DNA from: Oscillospiraceae bacterium
GTDB taxonomy: Bacteria > Bacillota > Clostridia > Oscillospirales > Ruminococcaceae
Direction of reading: 5' to 3'
Length of the DNA stretch: 53,839 nt
Assembly (NCBI GenBank): GCA_009777835.1
Contig: WRKZ01000005.1
Span: 1 to 53,839 of the forward strand
Of the stretch, positions 28,251 through 37,736 are shown piece after piece; position 1 is the first letter of the stretch; every line of letters starts with the position of its first letter. The translations under genes and the position numbers were made by a program. The notes under the pieces are model-generated. The model did not search any database. It had not been told where the DNA came from and was given only the letters and a program-made list of their open reading frames with translations.

Positions 28251-29254
28251 TTATGGAAAGTTTCACAAAAAAGATTTCTTTATTCCTGGTATTCACGTTG
28301 ATTTTTTCATTGACATTTTTGTCGGGATGCAAGAAGGAAGAAGGCAGCGAATTTTACGACAAACCCAACGTCTACGGGAACACAGCGGGGAACATTCAGA
28401 ACCACGGAATGGCGACTATGCAGGGGGACTGGATTTTCTTCATAGGCTCCCTCGGTTCGCTTTATCGAATGAAACAAGACGGCTCTGAATTCACGGAAAT
28501 ACACGAATATGCCGGGTTCGGTCTCAACGTAGTCGGGGAATGGATTTACTTCATAGGATGGGAAGATGATAAACTCTATCGAATGAAGCTTGACGGTTCG
28601 GATGTTTCATTGGTTATCGATGAAGAATGTGGATTCGTCACCGTTCATGAAGATTGGATTTATTACGTCAATGTCGGATTAGACGGGTGTATTTACAAAG
28701 TCAAGACCGACGGTTCGGGCAAAAAGAAGCTCAACGCCGCCTACAGTGAGTATATTTCGGTACTGGGGGACTGGATTTACTACGTCAACGTAGATAGGGA
28801 CGAGACCATATACAGAGTCTCTACCGAAGGTGTGAACAACGAGAAACTCCGTGATGACGAGGAGATTGAATCCCTGCAAATCGCTTATGACGGTTGGCTG
28901 TACTTTTCGATGGTTGTTCCGAGTTCGGCAAGCAACGTTGAAGACAGCTACGGGATATTCAAGCTTGCACCGGATAATAACGAAAGAAGCAAGGTCATCA
29001 TGAGTTTCGATAACAACGAACATCTCAACGTCACGGGGGATTGGATTTACTACGCAAACTCGAACGATGGGGGGGCGGTTTACAAAATCAAGACCGACGG
29101 TTCGGGGGTGCGGGACGAGATGAAGTATAAACTCAACCAAGTCCAAAGCGGGTATATGAACGTAGTCGGTAACTGGATTATCTATCGTGAAGAAGAATGG
29201 GGTATGATTTTCATGATGAAAACCGACGGCAGCGAGAACACGTTTATTCCGTAA
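28247..29254 (+). CDS. Lipoprotein with DUF5050-like propeller repeats
   Basis: Lipobox FLSGCKK; repeated GDWIYYVN...IYRMKTDGS units. Confidence 0.85.
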   Translation: MIMESFTKKISLFLVFTLIFSLTFLSGCKKEEGSEFYDKPNVYGNTAGNIQNHGMATMQGDWIFFIGSLGSLYRMKQDGSEFTEIHEYAGFGLNVVGEWIYFIGWEDDKLYRMKLDGSDVSLVIDEECGFVTVHEDWIYYVNVGLDGCIYKVKTDGSGKKKLNAAYSEYISVLGDWIYYVNVDRDETIYRVSTEGVNNEKLRDDEEIESLQIAYDGWLYFSMVVPSSASNVEDSYGIFKLAPDNNERSKVIMSFDNNEHLNVTGDWIYYANSNDGGAVYKIKTDGSGVRDEMKYKLNQVQSGYMNVVGNWIIYREEEWGMIFMMKTDGSENTFIP

Positions 29255-29267
29255 AAACAAAACTAAA

Positions 29268-29285
29268 GGGCGGGCTTTGCCTGCC
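29268..29285. repeat. Single GC-rich hairpin downstream of the DUF5050-like gene
   Basis: GGGCGGGC-TTT-GCCTGCCC (one G-U pair). Confidence 0.6.
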
Positions 29286-29373
29286 CTGCAGAGGAAGTTC
29301 ATACGGATTTCCAAAATTAATAAAGTATATTTATTGAATTGCGCGAAAAGCGCGGAAAGGTAAGGTCATAACA

Positions 29374-29775
29374 ATGGCAAAAACAAAATTCGGTATTTCG
29401 GTAGGATTATTCGGGGCGGGACTCTATTTCATGGGGTTAATCAACGTGGTTGCGTTGGTTATAATGGCGTTGTACGTTCTTATTTATGAGGGGGACGAGT
29501 GGCTTCGCAAAACGGCGGTGAAAGCGGTGGCGGTATACGTATTCTTCACTGTGTTGTCGGCGTTTATCTCACTTGCACGGGATTCAGAATCGTTATTGAC
29601 AAGCGTTGCCGCACTTTTCAACGGCTCGATTGACATGGGCTGGCTTAATCGGATTCTCTCGATTTGCAGAAGCGGGCTGTCACTGGTTCAGACACTGGTG
29701 TTGCTGATGCTGGGATTCGCCGCACTGAAACAAGGAACAGTGAAAATCGGGGCGATTGACAATATGCTCGAGTAA
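29374..29775 (+). CDS. Small multi-TM membrane protein
   Basis: Three or more hydrophobic segments; RBS GAAAGG upstream. Confidence 0.65.
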   Translation: MAKTKFGISVGLFGAGLYFMGLINVVALVIMALYVLIYEGDEWLRKTAVKAVAVYVFFTVLSAFISLARDSESLLTSVAALFNGSIDMGWLNRILSICRSGLSLVQTLVLLMLGFAALKQGTVKIGAIDNMLE

Positions 29776-29782
29776 TATTAAA

Positions 29783-29816
29783 CCGCAACGAAACTCTTGT
29801 AAGACTTTCGTTGCGG
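29783..29816. terminator. Long hairpin downstream of the 29374-29775 gene
   Basis: CCGCAACGAAA...TTTCGTTGCGG, 11-bp perfect stem. Confidence 0.6.
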
Positions 29817-29890
29817 AGAAATAACTACAAAAAACGCAACCTTTTTCAGCTTTGGATTGTTTTATTATTATAAGGAAGGGATTCTGTGTC

Positions 29891-30418
29891 ATGGACGTGA
29901 AGAAACTGTCAATTGAAGAAATCGTGCATAGATATTCCACCATGCTGTATCGGTTGGCTTTCGCTAAAACCGGAAACAATCACGACGCAGAAGACATCGT
30001 ACAAGAGGTTTTCATTAAACTCATCACGCACGAAAAGTCGGGGAAGACTTTCAACGACGAGGAACACAGGAAAGCATGGCTAATCCGCGTGACGAGCAAT
30101 ATTTCGGTTAATGTAGCGCGTTCACCGCATAAAGTCAAGAATGCAGGGGAGTTTAATGAGGAATTTGCCGATTCCCCGCAGGAAGACAAAGCAATAAAAG
30201 ACTTCGAGACACGTTCCCTCGTTGAACCTGCCGTCATGTCCCTGCCGGAAAAAGAGCGGGTGGCGGTTCATCTGTTCTATTACGAAGGACTGTCGCTGAG
30301 TCAAATCGCAAAAGCGACCGGACAGGGGATTAACACGGTGAAGTCTAGGCTTTTTCGCGCACGGAAACTGTTAAAGGAAAAACTGAAAGGGGTTGATTTC
30401 GATGAGGATTTCGTTTAA
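29891..30418 (+). CDS. ECF-type RNA polymerase sigma factor
   Basis: AEDIVQEVFIKL, LPEKERVAVHLFYYEGLSLSQIAKATGQGINTVKSRLFRARKLLKE. Start refined to ATG at 29891 after AAGGAAGGG. Confidence 0.93.
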   Translation: MDVKKLSIEEIVHRYSTMLYRLAFAKTGNNHDAEDIVQEVFIKLITHEKSGKTFNDEEHRKAWLIRVTSNISVNVARSPHKVKNAGEFNEEFADSPQEDKAIKDFETRSLVEPAVMSLPEKERVAVHLFYYEGLSLSQIAKATGQGINTVKSRLFRARKLLKEKLKGVDFDEDFV

Positions 30419-31040
30419 AGAGTTATACACTGAAAAAACGGAAATGCACACGCCTTCGCCGGCTTTTGTCGGGACGTTGATTTGCGATTTAAAGAAATTG
30501 CAAGATACAGGCGACCTGCCCGAAACGCATATTCTCCCGGTGAAGGTCAAACAGAGGAGGTTCTCTCGCCTCGCAACTGTGACGGCGGCGACTTGTCTGT
30601 TAGTATTCGGAGTCACCTACTTTGCCGCGCGTTCGCCTTCGTTTGACCATGACCGTGATTATGCAGGCGATATGGGCTTAATCGGGGGGGGGGGTACTCT
30701 TGATTCACCTCACGAAGACGGTAAAGGTCAAGCATGGGCAAATTCCTACGATTATGAATCAGACGAAAATTCGGCTGTGAACAATCATGGTGAAATTCGG
30801 GGCGAAAGCGACGAGCAAGAGATTACAAACGAATCGGGAGAAGTTCCGGCCACTTTTTTCAATGACCATTATCTCCGCGATGAAACTAAAGAAACTATGA
30901 TATCACGCTATTTCAGTGACTACTACCTCTTCCTTTTTAGAAGGGCAGAGACGACCACGACAACAACGAGTAATCCGTTTGTTCAGATATTGCATGAAAT
31001 TGCCGAGGTATTATCCGGAACGACGGAGGACAACAGATGA
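30402..31040 (+). CDS. Putative membrane anti-sigma factor
   Basis: Overlaps the ECF sigma gene; one TM segment after about 60 cytoplasmic residues. Assignment is by position and topology only. Confidence 0.6.
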   Translation: MRISFKELYTEKTEMHTPSPAFVGTLICDLKKLQDTGDLPETHILPVKVKQRRFSRLATVTAATCLLVFGVTYFAARSPSFDHDRDYAGDMGLIGGGGTLDSPHEDGKGQAWANSYDYESDENSAVNNHGEIRGESDEQEITNESGEVPATFFNDHYLRDETKETMISRYFSDYYLFLFRRAETTTTTTSNPFVQILHEIAEVLSGTTEDNR

Positions 31041-31984
31041 CTCCACGACTGCTCTTGATTATCAATCCCAACGCAGGAAAGATGAAAGCCGGCTCAATTT
31101 TGTTGGATTTAGTGAGTGAGTTTTCTGCACGCAAGTACGAAGTTACCGTCTTCCCCACGAAGAAAAAATTCGATGCTCGTGAGAAAGTTGCCAAATACGG
31201 CAAAAATTACGATTTAATCGTCTGCTATGGCGGTGACGGAACTATTTCGGAGGTCGTGAACGGGCTTTCTCGGTTGCAGCGGTTTCCGGAACAGACAGAA
31301 ATTTCAGAATTGACGGAATTGACAGAATCTCCACCGTTCAGTTTTATTCCGTCGGGGACTGCTAACGATTTCGCATCAACAGTCGGTATGCCGAACGATG
31401 TTTCCCTTGCGGTAAAGAAAATCGTTGCAGGGAAAAATCGTGCCATTGATATAGGCGGATTCAGGGGCGGGCAATCGGCCAGCGAAAAGAATTTCATGTA
31501 CGTAGCCGCATTCGGGCTGTTTACGTCGGTTTCGTACACCGTCACCCAAGACATGAAAAAGACGTTCGGTCATCTCTCCTATGTGATGGAAGGGCTGAAA
31601 CAGGCAATCGACATTCCGTCTTATCGAATGAAAGTAGAATTCGACGGTAAGGTAATCAAAGATGAATTTGTTGTAGGACTGGTCACTAACTCAACTTCGG
31701 TAGCGGGAATGTTTAAACTGGACAAGTCCGGCGTTCGATTAGACGACGGTAAGTTTGAACTCACTCTGGTGAAGAATCCTAACAATCCGCTTCTGTTAAG
31801 CCAGATTATCATGGATTTATCCAAGCAAAAATACAATCCCGATTATGTCACCTTCGAAAAGGTCTCAAACGTAAAAATCCTCTGCGACCGACCCGTCGCG
31901 TGGTGTCTCGACGGTGAAAACGGCGGACTCTACAAAAGGGCGGTAATCAACAATCTCCACAAGAAAGTGGTTTTAAGAATTTAA
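31037..31984 (+). CDS. Diacylglycerol kinase-family (YegS/DgkB-like) lipid kinase
   Basis: LLIINPNAGKMKAG, VCYGGDGTISEVVNGL, FIPSGTANDFA; DGE near C-terminus. Confidence 0.93.
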   Translation: MTPRLLLIINPNAGKMKAGSILLDLVSEFSARKYEVTVFPTKKKFDAREKVAKYGKNYDLIVCYGGDGTISEVVNGLSRLQRFPEQTEISELTELTESPPFSFIPSGTANDFASTVGMPNDVSLAVKKIVAGKNRAIDIGGFRGGQSASEKNFMYVAAFGLFTSVSYTVTQDMKKTFGHLSYVMEGLKQAIDIPSYRMKVEFDGKVIKDEFVVGLVTNSTSVAGMFKLDKSGVRLDDGKFELTLVKNPNNPLLLSQIIMDLSKQKYNPDYVTFEKVSNVKILCDRPVAWCLDGENGGLYKRAVINNLHKKVVLRI

Positions 31985-32011
31985 CTCACACAAAGAAAGG
32001 CTAATCCTAAA

Positions 32012-32932
32012 ATGCTCGACGTTTGCTTACCCGGAACCGGCGGAATGATTCCCCTGCCTAATCGATGGCTTACCTGCTGTTGGATTGAATACCAGGGGGC
32101 GGCTGTTTTAATTGACTGCGGCGAAGGAACACAGATAGCAATCAAAAAAGCCGGACTTAAACCGTCTCGGCTTGAATTGCTTTTAATCACTCATTTCCAC
32201 GCCGACCATGTGGCGGGTCTGACAGGAATGTTACTCACTCTTGCGAATTCTGCAAGGGGGGCAGACCAACCCCTCACCATTGCAGGGCCGCCGGGAATCG
32301 GGCGAATCGTGTCCGCGCTGACCATAATCGCGCCGAGACTGCCTTTCCCTATAGAAATCATCGAGTTAAGTTGGGAACGTGGGGGAATGCCGCAAAAAAT
32401 CGAGAAAGCAGGGCTTACGGTAACAGCACTCCCTTTACGTCACGGAATGTTGTGCCTGGGATATCGAACAGAATTGTTCCGCAAACCGATTTTCAGTCCG
32501 CAAAAAGCAGCCGCGCTTGACATTCCGGTGAAGATGTACAAGGTCTTACACGCCGGGGAAACCGTTACGTTGGAAGATGGTCTGACTATTCGGCCCGAAC
32601 AAGTGCTTGACGGTCTGCGCAAGCCGATTTCGGTGTGCTATTTCACCGATACTCGTCCGTTCGACACAATGGCGGATTTCGCGTATAACACCGACCTACT
32701 CATAAGTGAGGGAATGTATTACGATGAGCAAATGCGCGGTAAAATCGAAGAAAAAAACCATATGCTGTTCACGGATTCGGCGAGGATTGCCGCAAAAAGC
32801 GGTGCGAAACGTCTGTGGCTGACCCACTACAGTCCCGCACTGGAACGCCCGCACGACGGGATTCGTGTTGCACAAAAGATTTTCCCCGATACAGTCACCG
32901 CACATGACGGAATTGCAATTACACTTGAGTAA
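32012..32932 (+). CDS. rnz: Ribonuclease Z-type metallo-beta-lactamase fold protein
   Basis: DCGEGTQ, THFHADHVAGL, CYFTDTRP, LTHYSPA motifs. Confidence 0.9.
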   Translation: MLDVCLPGTGGMIPLPNRWLTCCWIEYQGAAVLIDCGEGTQIAIKKAGLKPSRLELLLITHFHADHVAGLTGMLLTLANSARGADQPLTIAGPPGIGRIVSALTIIAPRLPFPIEIIELSWERGGMPQKIEKAGLTVTALPLRHGMLCLGYRTELFRKPIFSPQKAAALDIPVKMYKVLHAGETVTLEDGLTIRPEQVLDGLRKPISVCYFTDTRPFDTMADFAYNTDLLISEGMYYDEQMRGKIEEKNHMLFTDSARIAAKSGAKRLWLTHYSPALERPHDGIRVAQKIFPDTVTAHDGIAITLE

Positions 32933-32935
32933 TGT

Positions 32936-33961
32936 TCAAGAAATAAGCAAACTCACCTCACCGGAAGAAAGCGACAGGGTTTCTCCGTCATCTTTTCTCA
33001 CGGTTAATCTGCCGGTCTCGTCTATATCGACTGCGACCGCCTCGAAAGGTTTCTTTAATCCCGAAACCACCACTCTTTTGCCGAGCATCATAAGTCTGCG
33101 CCTGTATTCCTGCAATAGGGTTTGACTATCATCATCCGGTTCCAGCACATGATTAATGACCTCTGCGGCAAGCCTGTTTCGTGAACAGGTGGGTTCGGTT
33201 CCCTCGATTCTGTCAAACACAGCTCCGGCTGTGTTTTTTATTTCATCGGGGAATCCGTCTTCGGGGGTGATAAAATTTATGCCGATTCCCACGATAATCC
33301 ACTGCATATTACCGCTTTCGAAATCGGTGACAGCCTCGGTCAATATTCCGCAGATTTTCTTCCCGTCGAGAAAAACATCGTTTACCCATTTGATTTGAGG
33401 TGACTTCCCGGTTGTTGATTCTATAGCCCTGCACACCGAAACAGCCGCATGAGCCGTCACCAGCGTAGGAACATCAAAACTGTCGAATTCTTCCCATTGC
33501 GACGGACGGAGTATGATACTCATATAAACCCCATGTCCCGCCAACGTAAAGAATTTCCTGTTATATCTGCCTTTCGCCTTGGTAATCTTATCCGCAAGAA
33601 TCACCGTTCCGTGTTCCGCGCCGTCTATAGCCTTTTCTTTTGCGGCTTTACCGGTGGATTCTATTACCGAATGGACTTCAAGCTTGTGCGACATTTCCTT
33701 GCCGAAAAGTTCCCGCAAGTGCGACACAATTCCCGCGGCAGACAAAACGTCACTGTTTTCGCAAAGACTATACCCGCGATTACTCACACCCTCTATTTTG
33801 TACCCCGCCTTCTGCAACTGCTTGACCGCTTTCCAGACAGCATTTCGCGATATCCCCAACGTCCGTGAAATCACCCCGCCGGAAACGCTTTCGCCCCGCT
33901 TTTCCTCAAGAAATTGTAAAACCAGATTCTTTGTGTTAGCACCCACCACGCAACCCTCCAA
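32936..33961 (-). CDS. birA: Biotin-protein ligase with N-terminal winged-helix repressor domain
   Basis: N-terminal ISRTLGISRNAVWKAVKQLQKAGYKIEGVSNRGYSL HTH; IIVGIGINF and KWVNDVFLDGKKICGILTE catalytic motifs. Exact start ambiguous (33961 or an in-frame GTG downstream). Confidence 0.95.
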   Translation of the reverse strand: MEGCVVGANTKNLVLQFLEEKRGESVSGGVISRTLGISRNAVWKAVKQLQKAGYKIEGVSNRGYSLCENSDVLSAAGIVSHLRELFGKEMSHKLEVHSVIESTGKAAKEKAIDGAEHGTVILADKITKAKGRYNRKFFTLAGHGVYMSIILRPSQWEEFDSFDVPTLVTAHAAVSVCRAIESTTGKSPQIKWVNDVFLDGKKICGILTEAVTDFESGNMQWIIVGIGINFITPEDGFPDEIKNTAGAVFDRIEGTEPTCSRNRLAAEVINHVLEPDDDSQTLLQEYRRRLMMLGKRVVVSGLKKPFEAVAVDIDETGRLTVRKDDGETLSLSSGEVSLLIS

Positions 33962-33976
33962 TCGTTTCTATACGAT

Positions 33977-34005
33977 AGTATACCACAATTATTCCAAAAA
34001 TTCAA
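33977..34005 (-). promoter_or_regulatory. Probable birA promoter
   Basis: On minus strand TTGAAT (34005-34000), 17-nt spacer, TATACT (33982-33977). Confidence 0.6.
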
Positions 34006-34008
34006 GAC

Positions 34009-34047
34009 GAATTGTCACCCAATTCTCAGAAACTCAGTTGACAATTC
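34009..34047. promoter_or_regulatory. Inverted repeat between divergent birA and bioY promoters, candidate BirA operator
   Basis: GAATTGTCA (34009-34017) - N21 - TGACAATTC (34039-34047), 9-bp perfect arms; right arm overlaps the bioY -35. Confidence 0.5.
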
Positions 34048-34066
34048 AAAATTTTTTCTGTATAAT
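34038..34066 (+). promoter_or_regulatory. bioY sigma-A promoter
   Basis: TTGACA (34038-34043), 17-nt spacer, TATAAT (34061-34066). Confidence 0.85.
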
Positions 34067-34099
34067 GGAAGAAAAAAAGAAAAACAGGAGAACCCAAAA

Positions 34100-34666
34100 A
34101 TGGATATCAACAGAAAAAACGAAAAAAAATCAACGGTTCGCGAAATCTGCTACATAGCTGTATTCGCGGCAATTATCACGGCATGCGCTCAATTGAAAAT
34201 TCCGTTACCCGGTGGGGTTCCGATTACGATGCAGACCTTCGCAATCCCGTTAGCAGGGGTGGTTCTGGGTTTGCGAAACGGCACTATAGCATCGCTTGTG
34301 TACGTCCTACTCGGAGCGATAGGGGTCCCGGTCTTTGCAGGATTCACCGGAGGAATGGGGATTGTCTTCGGACCGACCGGCGGATTTATTCTCACCTTCC
34401 CTTTGATGGCACTTACTGCGGGAATCGGCGCGAAATACAAGGGAGGAAACACGCTCTGGCTTACCATGTGGCTTATTCTGGGGGCGGTGGTGAACTTCAC
34501 GGGGGGGTTACTGATGTACGCATTCATTACCGAGCATAATCTTACGATTTCTTTCACCCGAACCGTCGCGCCGTTCATTCCGGGGGCGATAATAAAAATC
34601 CTCCTGGTCGTATCATACGGTAAGATGATTCGACAATCACTCATAAAAGCGCGTGTTTTGACTTAA
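34100..34666 (+). CDS. bioY: Biotin transporter BioY
   Basis: IPLPGGVPITMQTFAIPLAGVVLG, LGAIGVPVFAGFTGGMGIVFGPTGGFI signatures. Confidence 0.95.
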   Translation: MDINRKNEKKSTVREICYIAVFAAIITACAQLKIPLPGGVPITMQTFAIPLAGVVLGLRNGTIASLVYVLLGAIGVPVFAGFTGGMGIVFGPTGGFILTFPLMALTAGIGAKYKGGNTLWLTMWLILGAVVNFTGGLLMYAFITEHNLTISFTRTVAPFIPGAIIKILLVVSYGKMIRQSLIKARVLT

Positions 34667-34685
34667 CCGCTTTTGAATTTCAGTC

Positions 34686-34715
34686 TTGACAAATCCTAAT
34701 TGTATGTGATATAAT
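34686..34715 (+). promoter_or_regulatory. secA sigma-A promoter
   Basis: TTGACA (34686-34691), 18-nt spacer, TATAAT (34710-34715). Confidence 0.8.
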
Positions 34716-34773
34716 AGAAATAATTATAATCAGAATATAATATAGAAAAAATATAGAAAAGAGAAAAGCATAC

Positions 34774-37506
34774 ATGGGATTATTCAAAACTTATTCACAA
34801 AAAGAGCTTAAGAGAATCGAGCCGTTGAAGCAAAAGACCCTCGACCTCGAACAGCATTATCAATCCATGAGCGATAAACAGCTCAAAGAACAAACCGGGC
34901 TTTTGAAAGAACGTCTCTCCAAAGGGGAAACCCCGGATGATATTCTGCCGGATGCTTTCGCGGTCTGCCGTGAAGCTATGTGGCGAGTAATCGCAATTAA
35001 ACCCTACCCTGTTCAGATTATCGGCGGAATAGTCCTCCACCAAGGGCGAATCGCCGAGATGAAAACAGGTGAAGGTAAAACCTTCGTGGCGGCACTCCCC
35101 GCCTACCTCAACGCATTAAGCGGGCGGGGCGTTCACGTTGTGACCGTGAACGACTATCTCGCGCGGTACGGCTCTGAACTGATTGGAAGGGTCTTCCGTT
35201 TCCTGGGAATGACGGTGGGACTGATTGTTCACGAAAAACGCAATGATGAACGCAGAGCGTCGTATCATTCCGATGTAACCTACGGCACGAATAACGAGTT
35301 CGGGTTCGATTATCTGCGAGATAATATGTGCGTTCGTAAATCAGATAAAGTTCAGCGGGAACATCACTTTGCCATAGTGGACGAGGTTGACTCGATTCTT
35401 ATCGACGAGGCGCGGACTCCCTTGATTATCTCGGGCAAGGGGGATAAATCCACCGATTTATACGAGAAAGCCAACAAGCTCGTGAGGGGATTCAAGGCGA
35501 AAAAGGTTGTTGAACTCGATTCAAAAGAAGAACACGACCATTATGAGGGCGATTATATCGTTGACGAAAAGGCACGGACTTCTACACTACTCCCTTCCGG
35601 AGTAAAGAAAGCCGAGGCTTTTTTCGGCATTGAAAACTTGATGGAACCCGATAACGTTTCGATTCTCCATCACGTGAATCAAGCAATTAAAGCCCACGGA
35701 ATAATGAAACTCGATGTTGATTACGTTGTTAAAGAAGGGGAAATAATAATAGTAGACGAATTCACCGGACGTTTGATGTTAGGGAGAAGATTCAACGAGG
35801 GTCTTCACCAGGCAATCGAGGCGAAGGAGGCGGTGAAGGTCAAGAATGAATCTAAAACACTGGCGACCATCACTTTCCAGAATTTCTTCCGTTTATATGA
35901 CAAACTTTCGGGGATGACAGGTACGGCAATGACCGAGGAAGAAGAGTTCCGCGGAATTTATCGGCTTGACGTGGTGGAAATTCCTACTAATAAACCTTGT
36001 ATACGTTCCGACCATAACGACCACGTTTACAAAAACGAAAACGGAAAATTCACCGCTGTGGTTCGTCAGGTCGAGGATTGTCACGAGAGAGGTCAGCCGA
36101 TTCTCGTAGGTACGATTTCGATTGAGAAGTCGGAACAATTATCGAAAATGCTGAAGAAAAAAGGAATCAAGCATGAAGTCCTCAATGCGAAAAACCACGC
36201 ACGAGAAGCTGAAATAGTCGCCCAGGCAGGCAAGAAGAACGCAGTCACCATTGCGACTAACATGGCAGGACGCGGAACCGACATTATGCTGGGCGGTAAC
36301 GCTGAGTATCTGGCACGCTCGGAAATGCGCAAGCGAATGAGTCGCGACGGATTGGACGAAGAGTTGATTGAACAGGTCATATATGAAGCTACCGGTTTCG
36401 CCGAGACCGATAACGAACAGGTGCTTCAAGCGCGGGAAACGTTCAAAGAGTTGTTTGATAAGTACAAGGCGGAAATTGCGCCGCAAGCTGAAGAAGTCTG
36501 CGCAGTGGGAGGATTATTCATACTCGGTACCGAACGGCATGAATCCCGCCGAATCGATAATCAGTTGCGGGGGCGGGCGGGTCGTCAAGGAGACCCCGGA
36601 GAAAGCCGATTCTTCTTATCGTTGGACGATGACTTAATGAGGCTCTTCGGCGGGGAGCGAATCCATTCCATGATGGAAATGCTAAAGGTGGAAGAGGATA
36701 TTCCGATTGAAAACAGGATTCTGTCACGAACAATCGAAAACGCACAGAAAAAAGTCGAAGGCAGAAACTTCTCGGCACGTAAGCACGTTCTTGAATTTGA
36801 CGATGTTATGTCTCAGATGAGAAGTACGATTTATAAACAACGCGGAAAAGTCCTCGACGATGAAGATATAAGCGGGAATATTCGCGAAATGCTCGAAGAA
36901 ACAGTCAACGAAACAGTCGCGACTTTCTGTCAAGGTGAAATCGCCGACGACTGGAATCTCATGGGACTGCGGGAACATTTCAGAGGGTTCGCACTCACCG
37001 ACGAAAACGATTACAACTACACGGTCGAACAGTTGGGCGAAGTCTCGAAAGAAGATATTCAAGCGGATTTACTGGAACGTGCTTTGGCGCGTTATGCCGC
37101 ACAAGAGGCTGAGTTCACCTCCGAAATCATGCGAAATATTGAGCGTGATGCGTTACTCCGCAACGTTGACACTCATTGGATGGAACACATCGATGCGATG
37201 GCGGATTTGAAACAGGGGATTTATCTCCGTACTATGGGCGGAGGAAAAGACCCGGTTGTCGAATATCGGCACGAGGGCTTTGCTATGTATGATGCTATGA
37301 TTGCGTCTATTCGTGAAGATACGGTGAGAATGATTCTGACTGTTCGTAAAATGACCGAACGCGAACAAATCATGAAGGCTTTCGCCGAGAATGCGGGTGC
37401 GAAAATCACGGTCGTCCGTAAGTCGAGCGAGAAGGTCGGGCCTAACGACCCGTGTTCGTGCGGTTCGGGGAAGAAGTTCAAGAAGTGTTGCGGGATTGGT
37501 AGGTGA
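34774..37506 (+). CDS. secA: Preprotein translocase ATPase SecA
   Basis: MKTGEGKTFVAALPAYLNAL, DEVDSILIDEARTPLIISG, GRGTDIMLGGNAEY; C-terminal zinc motif CSCGSGKKFKKCC. Confidence 0.98.
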   Translation: MGLFKTYSQKELKRIEPLKQKTLDLEQHYQSMSDKQLKEQTGLLKERLSKGETPDDILPDAFAVCREAMWRVIAIKPYPVQIIGGIVLHQGRIAEMKTGEGKTFVAALPAYLNALSGRGVHVVTVNDYLARYGSELIGRVFRFLGMTVGLIVHEKRNDERRASYHSDVTYGTNNEFGFDYLRDNMCVRKSDKVQREHHFAIVDEVDSILIDEARTPLIISGKGDKSTDLYEKANKLVRGFKAKKVVELDSKEEHDHYEGDYIVDEKARTSTLLPSGVKKAEAFFGIENLMEPDNVSILHHVNQAIKAHGIMKLDVDYVVKEGEIIIVDEFTGRLMLGRRFNEGLHQAIEAKEAVKVKNESKTLATITFQNFFRLYDKLSGMTGTAMTEEEEFRGIYRLDVVEIPTNKPCIRSDHNDHVYKNENGKFTAVVRQVEDCHERGQPILVGTISIEKSEQLSKMLKKKGIKHEVLNAKNHAREAEIVAQAGKKNAVTIATNMAGRGTDIMLGGNAEYLARSEMRKRMSRDGLDEELIEQVIYEATGFAETDNEQVLQARETFKELFDKYKAEIAPQAEEVCAVGGLFILGTERHESRRIDNQLRGRAGRQGDPGESRFFLSLDDDLMRLFGGERIHSMMEMLKVEEDIPIENRILSRTIENAQKKVEGRNFSARKHVLEFDDVMSQMRSTIYKQRGKVLDDEDISGNIREMLEETVNETVATFCQGEIADDWNLMGLREHFRGFALTDENDYNYTVEQLGEVSKEDIQADLLERALARYAAQEAEFTSEIMRNIERDALLRNVDTHWMEHIDAMADLKQGIYLRTMGGGKDPVVEYRHEGFAMYDAMIASIREDTVRMILTVRKMTEREQIMKAFAENAGAKITVVRKSSEKVGPNDPCSCGSGKKFKKCCGIGR

Positions 37507-37511
37507 GTGCT

Positions 37512-37736
37512 ATGAAACGTAATCTAACGGTCGTTATCGAGAAAGACAACGAGTCCGGGGGGTATGTCGGTTTCGCCCCCGGTATACCCGGGGCGCATAC
37601 CTGTGCCGAATCAATCGAACAATTGTATGTGAATCTTAAAGAAGTAACCGAATTGTGTCTTGAGGAAATGAACAGCGAACAAAAGCGGGAAATCCCGGAC
37701 TTTTTCGCAATCTCGCATATTGAGGTCGCGGTATGA
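37512..37736 (+). CDS. HicB-like antitoxin-family protein
   Basis: MKRNLTVVIEKDNESGGYVGFAPGIPGAHTCAESIEQLYVNLKEVTELCLEEM matches the HicB partial RNase H-like fold pattern. Confidence 0.8.
   Translation: MKRNLTVVIEKDNESGGYVGFAPGIPGAHTCAESIEQLYVNLKEVTELCLEEMNSEQKREIPDFFAISHIEVAV

Noticed and set aside
34486-34510. G6-G7 runs in bioY, PBP and DUF5050-like genes as phase-variation tracts
   Set aside because: Runs of this length recur in the window as ordinary Gly codons; only the G11 tract stands out.
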